Shown here: positions 11,235 through 24,268 of the stretch, one piece after another
Layout: each line of letters begins with the position of its first letter
Numbering within the stretch: position 1 is the stretch's first letter
From: Phallusia mammillata
Lineage: Eukaryota; Chordata; Ascidiacea; Phlebobranchia; Ascidiidae
Reading direction: 5' to 3'
Length of the DNA: 64,000 nt
NCBI GenBank assembly: GCA_003260075.1
Contig: QLIY01000440.1
Location: 1 to 64,000, forward strand
Made by a program: the position numbers and the translations under genes
The notes under the pieces: generated by a model
Databases searched by the model: none
Seen by the model: only the letters and a program-made list of their open reading frames with translations
Told to the model about the DNA's origin: nothing

Positions 11235-11321
11235 CGGCCGCCGATAATCCTAAATCAAAAGTAAAGTCCCTGGAAGCGTGTTCCAGCGACTGTGCTTTTG
11301 ATTTAGGATTAGTGGCGGCCG
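11235..11321. repeat. 41-bp inverted repeat with 5-nt loop
   Basis: Left arm 11235-11275 (from CGGCCGCCGATAATCC) and right arm 11281-11321 (ending GGATTAGTGGCGGCCG) are reverse complements apart from about five mismatches, separated by GCGTG. The matching repeat near 15640-15680 has only one arm. The second arm therefore arose by an inverted duplication in this copy. Confidence 0.8.
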
Positions 11322-11329
11322 CTTGTTCT

Positions 11330-12570
11330 TCTGTCTGAAGATGCTCGTCCTTCTAATTCTGACTTTTACAAAATGAAAACTTTCAGTTTTTTTCAGCAAT
11401 TCAAGCAGCCCAAGTAACACTCGGCCGCCGGAATATGTAAGTTATTTCAATTGACATTTGACAAACCTCATAAATCGATATTCGAGGGTGCTCAATTATG
11501 CTTGGTTCGCCCTGATTCACTCCTTGTCAGGTCAGGGAAATGCTGCTGTTATCGATACCATGTAATTCGGTACAACCTGTTTCATGATACTACAGTTGGC
11601 TATTGTTGCCCTTTTGTCTGATTCTACTCGACATGACGTTTCTGCGTGTTGCTTTGCCTATGCACCCGATAAATAAAACTGTTTTGAAAGTTGTTCTGAA
11701 AAGATCTCTAATATTATCAACTAAGGGTTATTTGAAAAGTATGCCACGAGAAGATTTCTGGTCTATAAGAGAAAGTGTCTTGAGGTGTCTTGAGAAAAAA
11801 TGTCGGCCACGGGCAACCGATTAAATGCCTGACAAATGCCTAAAGTTTATCCACGCGCCACAAAACCGTCTGTCTTAAAAATGTCCTTCCAAAAGCACTT
11901 AAACTGTCATATGAAAACACTCATTATTAATGCATGGTACTAAACCAATCAACTCCACATTCAGCAATTAGGGATTTACCGTTACGAAATTATTTTGGAC
12001 ACGAACCCTGCAATAATGACTCACCACTAAAGCCTTAGATACCTAGCACTGGTTTAATTTTGGTCGACGCAACTTTATTAAACCTCTAAAATCAACATCA
12101 ATAAAAGTACGTATAATTGCAAAAACACGTCGAGACAGCCGACACCTCACGCTACCCTGAGAAAAAGCTTCTTTTACAAAACGGAAGGTTCCTTTTGTAA
12201 GTGCCTGATTGGCAAAGCAGCGCGTTCCAGGCCAATCAGCGGTTTTCAGTCTTTCACAAAGACTAAATTTGGCCACATACGTAAAGTTATCTCTATTTTG
12301 CAAGAGTTTTTGCTTCGAGTTAAAACTTACTTCAAATGTACAGATTTATTGCTGCTACTTTTGTATATAGCTATTTAACTCAGTCGATAAACTGTATGCT
12401 GTCTATATGGTGGGAAGTTTTTCTTAAAACCACCATCCATTTGTGCTAGGGTTCCTTGGCAAACTAATATATCTGCAACGAATCTCAGTTTTTTATCTTT
12501 TTGCAAAAGAAATAACAAACGCCAGCCCAAAAATACAGAATCTGTATAATGTATAACATTCCGAGTAGCA
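11330..12570. other. intergenic, mostly unrecognised
   Basis: Positions 11440-11590 are another copy of the repeat with CTTGTCAGGTCAGGGAAATG. The rest (11600-12550) shows no crystallin exon, no other family match and no preserved reading frame. Confidence 0.4.
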
Positions 12571-12664
12571 CTTTATTATCATTCATAATGCATTAAAAAG
12601 TCAAAAATCCGAATAACGTGATGTCATATTATAGGAACAATAAAGCTTTATTTGCTTTAGTGTT

Positions 12665-14043
12665 TTAGGCTGGTCTCACGGAAGACATTCTGTCATTTGT
12701 ACCACCCCAATCTGTCCAAATCGGGTAGTCGCCAGGTGTAAGTGTGTGACTTTCTCCATTGTAGTTACCGCCATCGTAAACAATCCAACTGCAAAATGGT
12801 GAATGAACTCGCTTAATCAAGTGAATGAACATTTATACCATGCAACTATTGTTTCAATAATGTTTCCAGAAAATCTACTTACTCTCCTCTGGCAACTTTG
12901 GCGGATGACACTACATCATTCATTCCCTCGTAACCAAGAAAATTGCATCCCTTATTTAAATGAAGTTGTTTACCAGCGAAATTTGCATGTTCATAAAGTG
13001 TAATCTGAAGAAACAAAAATGTTGACAATGGACCTTTATGACTCTGAACCAAACATAAAAAAAATGCTTTGTAACTTCTATAATGTTAAAGCGTCGTTTA
13101 AATGTTATCGTTGACTATGCCCTGTTGAGTTTAACTGCTCGGTACAGCGCCCATGCTCATTCATGTCTTACGATTTCACAATCAAGAAGATAAGACACCC
13201 GTGCGTTGCAACATGGGAGATCAGATTTTGATTTAAAAAAATAAAACATAATTTAACTTTGATTTTAAAAAACAAAAGTCTCTTTAAGTTTTCTTTGTCT
13301 TACAACATTCTTACAAACAGTTATCTGCTGGCGTCTGAATTCGGCGGTTTACAAAACATAAAATTCATGCGTCGGCTTACTGATGGAGCTGGTTTTACAG
13401 AAGATATTTTGTCATTTTCTCCTCCCCAGGCTGTCCAGGTTGCGTAGTTACCAGGGTGGAGAACATAACTCGCACCCTTGTAGTCTGCTTGTTCGTACAC
13501 ATTCCATCTGCACAAAACCAATTTCATCCCAGTACACGTTTGTTATTGCACACCATCACACAATAATTTTGGCAATTGCGAAGTTACCAATACAAGTTAC
13601 GAAAACAATTTTAAGTCTTTGCGTGAAATATATCGGAACTTTTGATAGACTTGCAAAATAGTCTGTAAGAAATGTTCAGATAATGTTAAAAATGTACGTA
13701 CGGTTCTCCTTCCACTTTAATAGATGACACGGTGTTATTCATGCCGTAATCGCCTAAGTTGTCGCATGCGGAAGTCAATTCGACCTTTTTTCCCTCATAC
13801 CATGACTCTGAATAAAGAATAATCTAAAAAATAACACATCCATTGAGTTAAACTTTCTACTATGGTGTCGTCAAGACAACCGTGTTGCAATTGTCTAAAT
13901 TTTAAACAACGCAATAAATTTCTTGCTCATTGTGTTGAATATTTTCTTTAATCGGAGATCCAAAGAGGTTAAATTTAGAACAATATGTAATTTTGGTAAA
14001 TACTTTTCAATGGTTTATAAATAATATTTCTTACCTTTAACAT
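12665..14043 (-). CDS. two-domain beta-gamma crystallin
   Basis: Five exons on the minus strand: 14035-14043 (M-L-K), 13702-13823, 13381-13507, 12883-13004 and 12665-12788, giving 167 aa with no defect. The motif starts are IILYSESWYEG, WNVYEQADYKG, ITLYEHANFAG and WIVYDGGNYNG. Calcium-type signatures are G-M-N-N-T-V-S-S, E-N-D-K-I-S-S, M-N-D-V-V-S-S and T-N-D-R-M-S-S, so all four motifs keep N/D pairs, unlike the five-domain genes. The last codons read RPA then TAA, and a poly-A signal follows at 12572-12577. One intron lies between motifs and one between domains, the arrangement of vertebrate beta-crystallins. No signal peptide, so a cytosolic protein is expected. Confidence 0.88.
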
Positions 14044-14285
14044 GATTTCTCTGTATTGGGTGTTGTAAACAAACACAACAAAATTTTTAAAATCAACTTT
14101 ACTAAAACAGAAATTAAAATTATTCTAATGTTTTCTTTAAAGCATTTTTACATTTAATGCTTCAGTTAGTTTGATTTTGACATCTTTTCACGAGTCGCAT
14201 TTCACAAAACCAGCTGCTAATGCAACAGTTTTGAACTTAAGGGTTTGAAATTTGTCGGTAACCGTTGCGGCAAATTGACCACTTT
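14044..14285 (-). promoter_or_regulatory. shortened crystallin upstream block
   Basis: The 5' flank matches the other two-domain genes as far as a TTTGTCGGTAACCGTTGC run, then diverges at a duplicated segment with poly-C. It may be cut short by that rearrangement. Confidence 0.35.
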
Positions 14286-14286
14286 C

Positions 14287-14360
14287 TCTTCGTTCCTACT
14301 CGTCTTTATTTACCCCCCCCCCCCCCCCCCCTCGTTCCTACTCGTCTTTATTTATTTATT
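14287..14360. repeat. duplicated 22 bp around 19 Cs
   Basis: TCGTTCCTACTCGTCTTTAT stands on both sides of a C run at 14313-14331. The flanking repeat is exact. Confidence 0.85.
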
Positions 14361-15800
14361 TAATCACCAATCCCCGGAAGAAATTGTTTTGTACCCAAAT
14401 CTTGGCATAAGACTCTATATTTTTTTGATCGACGTTCTATTTTTACAATTTATTTTTTGCGTGTAAGTAAGCGTAAATAACAGTATTCTTCCCCTTTCAA
14501 AGGAAATCAACGCATCGTTTATTGGTGTGTAGACATTGAAAACTTTCCTGTAATAGCGTAAAAAACAGTGCTTATATAGCAAAAAATGACGTACTGGGGA
14601 TTGTTTTCTTTTTGTAATGTTTCGTAATGAATTTCAGATAGCTTATTCGTCTTTTCAAAGTTAATTTTAAGCAGTATTTTTATCTGTGTCGTTCCTAAAT
14701 TGCGAGATATCATTTTTTATCAGTTTCAAAACTTGCTTTTTTGTTTTAGTTTTAAAACTACTTTACTCGTCACAAACTACCAATTTCTAACCTCCAGATT
14801 TAGACATATAACAGTCTAAAAGTACACAAGTACAAAGTGGTCGGTATTGAATATATAATTTTTGTTCCAGAGACCTTAATTGAACGTCAAATGCTTACAA
14901 ACGGTTTTGAAGCACCCTATTTTCAAGTCCTGTGAAACTGGAGTGTAATAAGAAATCCTCTCATAATATTCATTCATATAAGAACTATAAACAGCGGTGT
15001 ATTTACCAGTGCCTCTTGTGGTTTGTAAAAAAGAAGTAATGTAGCCTATAGGCTATATATATATATATTCCACAAACCAGAAGTCTTGTTTTCAACGTTT
15101 AAAGACTAGATGCTTCATGTGTTGACAAATAAGAGTGCAAGTGCAATAGTTCATTAGGTGCTGGTTGTCTTATGTGTTCAAATCTTTTGTTTCCATTTTA
15201 GTCGTAGTGTTGTAAACACGCATTTAGTGACCACAATCAATAAAATATGTTTATGGTTGTACTTTTTACTCGCCTTGTAACAAAGCATTAAAGCAGATGC
15301 TAACGTCTGCTTGAAATATCCAGACTCATTGTTTTTTAATTGGAAATGCAGACAAATCCGGGAACAATTAATTTTTAATTAAAAACAATTTATTGTTTAA
15401 TCCATTAGTTCATTTCGGTTCGTAAACGCTTTCATGGAAATGCGTGCAAAGGATCGAGTTTCCGTAAAGGAAATAATATTTTTTAATTAATTAATTAATT
15501 TGGTATACACAACAAAATTTTCAGAATTTAATAATGGCAATTCAATGTTGCAAATAAAATCAAATAGTTTATATTCAAGGGATACATGACGTTTTTTTTC
15601 TATTACTGTCTGTTTCACAAGTTTTATTTTACTAACGGCCACCAATAATCCCAAATCGAAAGTACAGTCGCTGGAAGCGGTTCTTATCCTTCTGTCTGAA
15701 GATGCTTGTTCTTCTAATTCTGTTTTTTTTTTCAAAATGAAAACTTTTAGTTTCAGAAGCAATTCCAGCAGCCAAAGTAACACACGGCCGCCGGTTTATA
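14361..15800. repeat. intergenic repeats
   Basis: 14760-15060 and 15240-15500 belong to the family with GTGCCTCTTGTGGTTTGTAA and AATTGGAAATGCAGACAAAT. A TA-rich run lies near 15053-15068. Positions 15620-15790 match the one-armed form of the inverted repeat at 11235. No gene was recognised. Confidence 0.5.
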
Positions 15801-17640
15801 TATTTCAATTTACATTTGACAAACCTTATAAATCGGTAGTTGAGGGCGATCAATTGTGCGTTGTTCGCCCTGATTCAATCCTTGTCAGGTCAAGAAAATG
15901 CTTCTGCGACTGGTACCATGTAATCCGGCACAATCTGTTTTATGAGGGTTCTTCTAAAATACGCAACCCACGCAATCTATCGATACAACATACAAATCTT
16001 TGAAAATGTTGACGGTTAGAGCTTTAGGTTCGGGGTGAGGGTTTGTACCCACATGCTTTGGGGGTGGTCCTAAACACCATGTGTTAACACCATTCGCATG
16101 TGCGAATGTTTGCCCAAAAAAGGTATCTAACATTGAGTTCAATAGTATTACAGTTACAAACCCTCACCCTGACCCTAATAGCCTTAACCCTCAGCATTTG
16201 TTGAGAATGGTCAACAAAGACCTAAACTGTGTGTTTGTCAACATTACTTCTTTGACAGGCAATCCTTCTCAAAGGTGTCGTGGTGACGTCCGCAGTTCTT
16301 TTATTGGCGTCAACTCTACTTTGTTCAAGAAAGCCACAAGACTTATTAGTCGCTAAATGTTACTGTAGGTCAAAAAGTGTAAATAATCGGCAAAGTAATC
16401 TGGACGTAAAATCTTACTAAAACATTTAAAAACCAACAGGGGCATTGTGTGAATCGAGAAAGGCGTTTGCTTTTGGCACCAGGATGACATTAGGCACCTT
16501 GCAGTTGCACCAGTATCCGTGTAAAAGTGTTGCATGTATTCATAAAATCGCAATGTTGCTGTCGCCACCTGAATCGGATTGAGTGTTAACACTCAACACT
16601 CAAAATGACAATTGTCATTTGTTTTTGTTGGTGGTGGGAAAGTTGTTGGCATTTGAGTGTGGTAAAAAACATGCTCATGCTCGCCTACAGTTTGCAAACA
16701 TCGAAACAAACTTAGATATTTTGGGGGTTTTCTTTTTTGCCATCACAAAACGTTTCAGACAATACTGCTCTTTCTAAGATAACCGTTTTCTGCTGTGTGT
16801 GCCACATGCATTAATGTTCCATGCATTGTATATAGTGACAATCGCCTCATCAATTTAGCACTTATGAAGGATTTTGCTCGTCATTAGTTGAAATCACTTT
16901 CTAACCCGAACACTTCAATAAAGATCTTTTCAAAAATCGAAAGTTATCCGCAACCGTCTTGAGAAAACTGAATGCCCAATCAGTCTGTTGAAATTATATG
17001 AGCAGTAAATGTAAACTGTTTACATAGCTAGTATTGCGGAGCGCCAGTATCCGTGTGAAACTGTTGCACGTATTGACAAATTCTTAACGTCAGTTATACC
17101 ACTACGCGAATAAGATTGAGTGTTGTTGGCGTTGGGGATATTCTTGGCATTTGTGGGTGTCAAAAAACATGCTCATGCAAAGCGTACAGTTTTTGCAAAC
17201 ATCGAAGCATTTTAAGTTATTCTCTGCGTTTTCTTTTGTTCCAAACCGATGCCTTTCTTTAAATTGCGGTTTTCTTTTCAGTTTTGAGTATTTCCGCAGT
17301 CTTTTTCTAAATATGCTCATCCTACGACTTACAAGTATTTACTGTTGTGATTTAAATATGAGCGCCCACTTAGGTAACGCGACCAAGAAATCCCTGTGTT
17401 CGTAAAGTGGATTAAATGTCATGTAAACAGTTAAAATTTAACCGATTTTGATTTGATTCGTGTAGTAATAAAATGTCTTGCTTTTGCTACGCCATCTAGT
17501 CCAAAACTTGCGTGGTTTAATGTTTTACATCTACCGTGTTTTGCAAGGACCGAAAACCACTTGCCAAGCAACTCTGTGAGGACTACAACAAAACTGCCAA
17601 CTTGCCTGTACGAATCAACGCAATATTTTTCTATATAACA
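15801..17640. repeat. right member of the block shared with 5040-6330
   Basis: It shares landmarks in order with 5040-6330 (see that entry). It also has an extra insertion of about 250 bp near 16100-16360 that holds a plus-strand frame with no recognised family. Confidence 0.6.
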
Positions 17641-17737
17641 TTCCAATTATAGTACTTTATTATTATCTTAACTTCAGATACGGCAAAAACTCCAATTAAC
17701 AATAGTTTACAATGCGATTAGAATAAAGTTGTATTAT

Positions 17738-17949
17738 TTATGCCGGTTTCACAGAAGATATTTTGTCGCCTTGGCCATGCCAATCTGTCCAGGTCGGATA
17801 GCCTCCAGGGTTCAGAGTGTAATTTAAACCTTTGTATTCTGCGTCGTCGTAGACAATCCAACTACAACATATAAACATACATGAATTATTGAATTCGTCT
17901 AGAGACTAAAAGATAAGAGTTTGACGTAATGATTTTAAATTACACTTAC

Positions 17950-18013
<64 letters not shown>

Positions 18014-21000
18014 ACTCGTCTTTAGTGTTAAAAGTTTTCACGAATATCTTGCTTGTTTGTAAATTTCCGCTTATGCTTTCTACCTTTACATTTAAACGCA
18101 AATTTTGTGGATAAACAAATCGTCAGATTAAAGTACAAAAAAAAAGATTTAGCAAACTGCTTACTGCTGAAACTGGCTTGACAGAAGATAACTTATCGCC
18201 TTGGCCACCCCAAGCTTTCCAGTCTTTGTAATGACCAGGACTCAATGTGTATTTTACACCATTGTAGTATGAATCGTCATAAATTTCCCATCTGTAATAA
18301 ATACAAAATATAACTCAATCCATGTTTTTATGGTTAGTAACTTTGTTTGGAGTTACAAAGTTACCCACAAAGTATTTGCGTAAAAATATCAACACACAAA
18401 TAAAATGTTTAATTTATTTTGAAATGGAAAATACTTATAAGACAGGATTGCTTAAGTAATGTATAACTGTACACCTACGGGCCACCGTCCACTATAATAG
18501 ACGATACAACGTTATTCATTCCCAATTCATCGAGAAATTTGCATCCCGATGTCAACTGAGCCTTTTTTCCAGTAAAATTTGGATCTGCATAAAGTGTAAT
18601 CTGAAACAAAATTGTGTTTGCCATTATAACTCTAACCGTTTACTTACAAACTTGTTGTTCGATTTTCATGCAAACTGATCAGTCACTAACCGAAAACGTA
18701 CCAACTGGTGTACAAATATGATAACATTGTTCCAGGAATGTTGTGGTGGGAAACAAAACTCAACAATTAGTAAAAGCTCCATGTTTAGTATGTTTGTACT
18801 AATTCGGTCTAATATATAGAATCAGTGATTTGAAAATACTTTTGCAAAATTACTTCACTGGGTAACGTTATTAAAAGTGTTTGCATTGGTCGATGTACGC
18901 AACAAATGTGTTCATGAGTGTTTTGCTTGGTACACTGCTTACCGATGGTGCTGGTTTCACAGATGATATTTTGTCTCCTTCGCCACCCCACGCTGTCCAG
19001 GTTGGATATTCACCAGGTTTCAGAAGGTAATTCACACCCGTGTATTTTTCTTCGTGATAGACGATCCACCTGCAATAAATACCACAATGGCCAGTCCACA
19101 TTTGCTTAGTTATTAGCACACATTGAACTTCGAAAAGCGTTAACCTTACAAATAGATTTTAATCATAAGATTTTTATTTGGGTAAGATAATTACTTACGG
19201 AGCTCCTTCCACTTTAATTGACGACACGACGTTGTTCATTCCCTGCGCACCAAGGTTATCACTTCCCGCAGTCAACTCAACATTTTGTCCGTTGAAACTC
19301 GGGTCAGCAAAAAGAATAATCTAACCAAAAATGCATGATTTTTGTTGATGGAAAGTTAATACTGAGTGTCAAAACAGAAAGTATAAACTTTTTTTTTCAG
19401 GTACGGTTATTTAAAAATATACTTTTTGTACCTTTGCCATGCTTTTCTTGATGATGCTTGTGTTGCGAAAAACACACACACAAATACGATTTTTGTCATC
19501 TAGTTTTCTATGTGGTATTAAAGGTTTGGTGGTAATTGCGACATTTTTGTTCCTTCATCATACAAGGCGTAATAACATTTGCTGCAATGGTATATTAGGG
19601 CTTTTTGCTGACGTTTAGGCACAGATGTGGCTATAGGCGTACGTACTATTTTATTTTTTCAGTTTCAAAACTATTTGCTCGTCGCTCATTATCAATTTCT
19701 AACCTCCAAATTTAAACAAGGTTCCAACATGAAATGAGGTTTAGGATCATTTCATTGCGGCTTTAATCTAAAAAACGTCTCCTGTGAAAACCCTATGAGC
19801 ATAGTTTAAAAATGAGACTGTCATTATTTTGGTCAATCGCAGCTGAGCGAAAATGCCTAAAATATCCACCCAGTTTAAACCCTGATTATTTGTTTGCTTC
19901 GGAATTGACTAAAGTGTATGTTTGTAAATTTCCGCTTATGCTTTCTACCTTTGCATTCGGACGCAAATTTTGTGAATAAACAAATCGTTAGATTAATTTT
20001 GATCCCCCCCCCCGCTTACTGCTGAAACTGGCTTGACAGAAGATAATTTATCGCCTTGGCCACCCCAAGCATTCCAGTCTTTGTATTGACCAGGGCTCAA
20101 TGTGTATTTTACACCCTTGTAGTATAAATCGTCATAAATTTCCCATCTGTAACAAATGCAAAATATCACTCAATCCACGTTTTCATGGTTAGTAACAATG
20201 TTAGGAGTTACAAAGTAACCCACAAAGTCTGTGGGTGAAAAAGTATATTGACAAATATCCACGCACAAATAAAATGTTTAATGTATTTTGAATTGGAATA
20301 TACTTAAAATACAGGATTTGTTTTGGTAATGTAAAACGGTACACCTACAGGCCCTCGTTCACTATAATAGACGATACAACGTCATTCATTCCCAAATCAC
20401 CGAGAAATAGGCATCCCGAAGTCAACTGCACCTTTTTTCCAGTAAAATTTGGATCTGCATAAAGTGTAATCTGAAAAAAATGACAATGGTATTTTACCAT
20501 TATAACTCTAACAGTCCTTAGATTTTTCGTACAAACTGACAAGTCAGTAACCGAAAACGTATCGACTCGTGTACGAACAGATAATATAACAACATTGTTC
20601 CAGGAATGTTGCGGTAAATTGCTAAATTCAACAATTTGTGAAAGCTTCATATTTAATGTATCCGTACTAATTCGATCAAATGTACAATCAGTGATTTAAA
20701 AATACTTTTGCAAATTCATTGGTAACGTTACTAAAATTGTTTGGATTGGTCGATGTACGCAACAAATGTGATCATGAGTGTTTTGCTTGGTAAACTGCTT
20801 ACCGATGGTGCTGGTTTCACAGATGATATTTTGTCGCCTTCGCCACCCCACGCTGTCCAGTTCGGGTAGTCACCGGGTTTCAAAAGGTAACTAACACCCA
20901 TGTATTTTTCTTCGTGGTAGACAATCCATCTGCAATAAATACCACAATGGTCATCACACATTTGCTTAGTTATTAGCACACATTGAACTTCGAAAAGCGT

Positions 21001-21312
21001 TAACCTTACAAATAGATTTTAATCATAAGATTTTTATTTGGGTAAGATAATTACTTACGGAGCTCCTTCCACTTTAATTGACGACACGACGTTGTTCATT
21101 CCCTGCGCACTGAGGTTATCACTACCCGCAGTCAACTCAACATATTGTCCGTTGAAACTCGGGTCAGCAAAAAGAATAATCTAACAAACGATGAATGATT
21201 TTTGCTATTAATTTTTTGTTGATGGAAAGTTAATATTGAGTGTCAAAACAGAAAGTATCAACTTTTCTTCAGACATGATTTGTCAAAATTTTTCATTTCG
21301 TACCTTTGCCAT
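17738..21312 (-). CDS. five-domain beta-gamma crystallin, one exon replaced by poly-C
   Basis: Exons on the minus strand: 21304-21312 (M-A-K), 21059-21180, 20803-20929, 20349-20470, 20020-20146, 19199-19320, 18943-19069, 18479-18600, 18165-18291, then a missing motif-A exon, then 17738-17861. The order of motif types equals that of the gene at 6393-9966, so this is its paralogue. The ninth motif exon should lie near 17950-18070, but only its last base or two and the splice donor remain before 59 Cs. Skipping it would break the frame (phase 0 joined to phase 2), so as assembled only four complete domains plus a frame-broken tail could be made. The final exon has W-H-G for W-G-G. An intact internal ATG-GCA-AAG with a GTAC donor at 19432-19440 could start a shorter product. 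Confidence 0.65.
17952..18010. repeat. 59-nt poly-C in place of a crystallin exon
   Basis: The donor ACTTACGG at 17944-17951 matches the donor at 6599-6606. After it the sequence is pure C until the text resumes with AATACTCG and AAAAGTTTTCACGAATATCT, which matches 6790 in the intact paralogue. About 180 bp including the exon and its acceptor are replaced. Confidence 0.85.
19432..19440 (-). other. internal intact first exon (M-A-K)
   Basis: It reads ATG-GCA-AAG followed by GTAC inside a long intron of the five-domain gene, and the upstream-type sequence follows to about 20000. It is identical to the gene's true first exon at 21304-21312. If transcription starts here, the product has domains 3-5 only. 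Confidence 0.55.
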
Positions 21313-22480
21313 GCTTTTTTGGTGATGCTTGAGTTGCAAAAGAAACACACACAAATACGATTTTTGTCATGTACTTTTCTGTGTTGAAATAAAGGTTTTC
21401 TGCAAATGCGACATTTTTATTCTCTCTCCACAGGGCGTTATAGCATTTGCTACAATTGTAGGCCTAAACTAGGGCTTTTTGCTGACGTTTAGGCACAGAT
21501 GTGGCTAAAGGCGTGCGTACTATTTTATTTTTTCAGTTTCAAAACTATACACTTGTCGCACATTATCAATTCATAACCTCCAAATTTAGACAAGGGTACA
21601 AAGTGGTCGACAATTGCTGCCGAAAAGTTTAGGGTCATTTTGTCCACTTTGTCCCCCCACCCATCCCCCCCAAAAAAACGTTTTCTGTGAAAACCCAAAA
21701 CGGATTGTCTGATAAAATGAGACTGTCTTTATTTTGGTCAATTGCAGCTTAGCGAAAATGCTCAAAATATACACCCAGTTTAATCTTTTTTTATTTGATT
21801 GCTTCGACATTGACTACACTCATGAGTAAACATGGGAGGTGAAACTAACTAAGCTGGAACTACAATTTTGTTACGGACATGTGTTTCTTAATCCAACATC
21901 CTGCTTGCCCTTCGTGCTAGTTATGACCACCTCGCCGAAAGTTCTCTCCTTTAAAGTTTAATGTCGCGTACAACCAATCAACCAGACATTTGTCAACAAG
22001 GCGGTTTGTTTGCAAACCGTAAAACAGTGATTCTCAAGCTGTGTGCCGCGGCAGCCGTGAGAGATTTCCAAATATGCAATACCTTTGTTTTTCACACAAT
22101 GTGATGATTTATCGAAAGATGAGTGATGTGACAAACCCTTACTTTCCGAAAGTTTATTATGTCTCGCTATCTGCAGCAACTGACTGACTAAGTTATAAAC
22201 GAGAATAATGATTCGTCTTTGTACTTTTGGATTCGCTTAGGATTCAGGTCCACTTGTAGCTCTGATAGTCATTTGCCCCAACAAAACATTGTCGTTTGTA
22301 CAATGATATTTGAATACAGAAAAGGACAGCTTACTTGTTTCGCAAATTCCTTGCTGTGATTAATTACCAAGAAGACTTCAAAGACTTGCCAAAAACTGGC
22401 TGTGTTTGCAGAAACATTTTGCGTGGTACACGTAGGATCAAATATTTGTCGTATATCAAGGGAGTGAAAAAAGTGCGACC
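21313..22480. other. upstream region then unrecognised sequence
   Basis: 21313-21810 matches the upstream sequence of the other five-domain gene and of the internal fossils. From about 21840 to 22480 nothing was recognised. Confidence 0.35.
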
Positions 22481-22489
22481 GTTTTCGAC

Positions 22490-23206
22490 GATAAAATGCC
22501 ACTTCACATTGCCAAACAGGCGACGCGAAACAAAGGGGCTAAGTTCGTTGCCAACGCCATGAAGCATATTGCTATGTCACGTGGTAATAAGCAGCATGTC
22601 ATTTGTAACGTTGTATGCAAATAATATTCATAAATTTCGTTCCACGCGAATGTGTACACTTGATGCGATACGAAAGTCCAAAGTTTGTTGCTTTTGTAAC
22701 AAGTCAATTTGCCATGTCATGTGGCCACATACATCATCGTTTAGGGCAGGGGCGTGCAGCTGTTTATCGCAGTGGGCCACAACTTTATGTTAAAATGATG
22801 CTGAGGGCCAGACAATAAAGCAACACATACTTTTTTGTGAACAGCTTATTTAATTTGAAAGCGCACACAGTACTCCTTAAGTGAGTAAATATAAATGAGA
22901 TGTCTGATATTTTCTCTATCCTGAGATTTTGTAAATGTCAGCTTAAAATGCCACTTCACATTGCCAAACACACGACCCGAAACAAGGAGCCTAAGTTCGT
23001 TGCCAACGCTATAAAACATATTGCTATGTCACGTAGTAATAAGCAGCATGTTATTTGTAACGTTGTATGCAAATCATATTCATAAAATTCTTTCCACTCG
23101 AATGTGTACACTTGATGCGATACGAAAGTGCAAAGTATGTTGCTTTTGTAACACATATCTTTTGTAATGTTTGCCATGTCACGTAGACAAGCATTATCGT
23201 TTAGGG
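22490..23206. repeat. two direct copies of a 260-bp repeat
   Basis: Copies at about 22494-22745 and 22946-23206 share AAAATGCCACTTCACATTGC, AAGTTCGTTGCCAACGC and TGTACACTTGATGCGATACG. Both end at GTTTAGGG followed by a hAT-like end (CAGGGGCGTGC and CAGGGGTCACC). The first hAT-like end is followed by only about 200 bp and has no visible right end. Confidence 0.7.
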
Positions 23207-23692
23207 CAGGGGTCACCAAACTTGTTTCACTGCGGGCCGGATAAGTTTAATAATGATTCTCGCGGGCCGCATACATGCCCTAGCGCTGTCATTCCAAACT
23301 TAACCATCAAGGCGATTTTTACAGGGGCGCAAAGAGATAGTCTTTCTACAATCCCATTTAAAATCTGGTAATGCAACTGTAAAACTGTATAGTTAGTCTT
23401 ATCTTACCAGCAATGCTTGTAGATTATGTCACAAATAACAAAACAAGGCAGCTGTTTGCGCACAATTAACGCTTTTAGTTTTGTTTGTGACGTAACAAAC
23501 CGGCTTTGGATCAAATCTAGACGTTGTAATCTTATGAAACTAGGTAATTTTATTTCTACATATTGCGACATAAACACTTTAGTAAGGAGTAGATTTATTT
23601 TTGAATGTTACAAAGTTATCAAACGATTTGGCAAATTAAAAATGTGGTCGCGGGCCGGATCCGGTCTGCGGGCTGTAGTTTGGTGACTCCTG
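23207..23692. mobile_element. non-autonomous hAT element (486 bp)
   Basis: Terminal inverted repeats are CAGGGGTCACCAAACT at the left and AGTTTGGTGACTCCTG at the right, with one mismatch. The 8-bp target duplication is GTTTAGGG at 23199-23206 and 23693-23700. No transposase frame is present. Confidence 0.85.
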
Positions 23693-23700
23693 GTTTAGGG

Positions 23701-24268
23701 CAGTGGTCTTCAACCTATTTTAAACGCAACCCCAATTTAAAAGAAAATTGATTCAACATTTACATGCGACCCCATTTTTTTCCGAAAGGGAGAAGAATGT
23801 TTGAAGTAATGCCTAAACTGAAACTATTTTCATGTAAATATGCCCGCCCAACTTTTTAGACTTGAAATATTAGCATTCAGTGTGCATTATTACGCTCAAA
23901 TGTTAAAACCCAAAAGTTTATTAATTTGGCCAATCTAATTCGCGTTAAAGCGCGCCGGTTTGCAGAAATCAATAAATTTATGTCTTTTCCATGTACAGGT
24001 TGTATTGTTTTGGACACAATATGTCGTTCATGGGGTTCTATCGCATAACAATGGGTTTGACAACTTGTGTTTTAAATCGATTATTGCATCACAATGAATA
24101 GATTGTGACACGAGCTACCAAGCTGTACTGCAAAGGTTGCGAACTAGAACAAAAACGTATCCTTTTTTGCTAATGCATTTAAACGCCAATGAATTGAAAT
24201 TATAGCGACCCCAGAAAACGTTTAGGCGACCCCACTTGGGGTCGCAACCCATAGGTTGAAGACCACTG
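23701..24268. mobile_element. non-autonomous hAT element (568 bp)
   Basis: Perfect terminal inverted repeats CAGTGGTCTTCAACCTA and TAGGTTGAAGACCACTG. The 8-bp target duplication is again GTTTAGGG (23693-23700 and 24269-24276), shared with the preceding element. No coding frame for a transposase. Confidence 0.9.

Noticed and set aside
16081..16356. 91-codon plus-strand frame
   Set aside because: Lies in an insertion found in only one of two paralogous blocks; no recognised domain and no second copy to test for selection.
17929..18114. Proline-rich plus-strand frame
   Set aside because: The prolines come only from the 59-C run.
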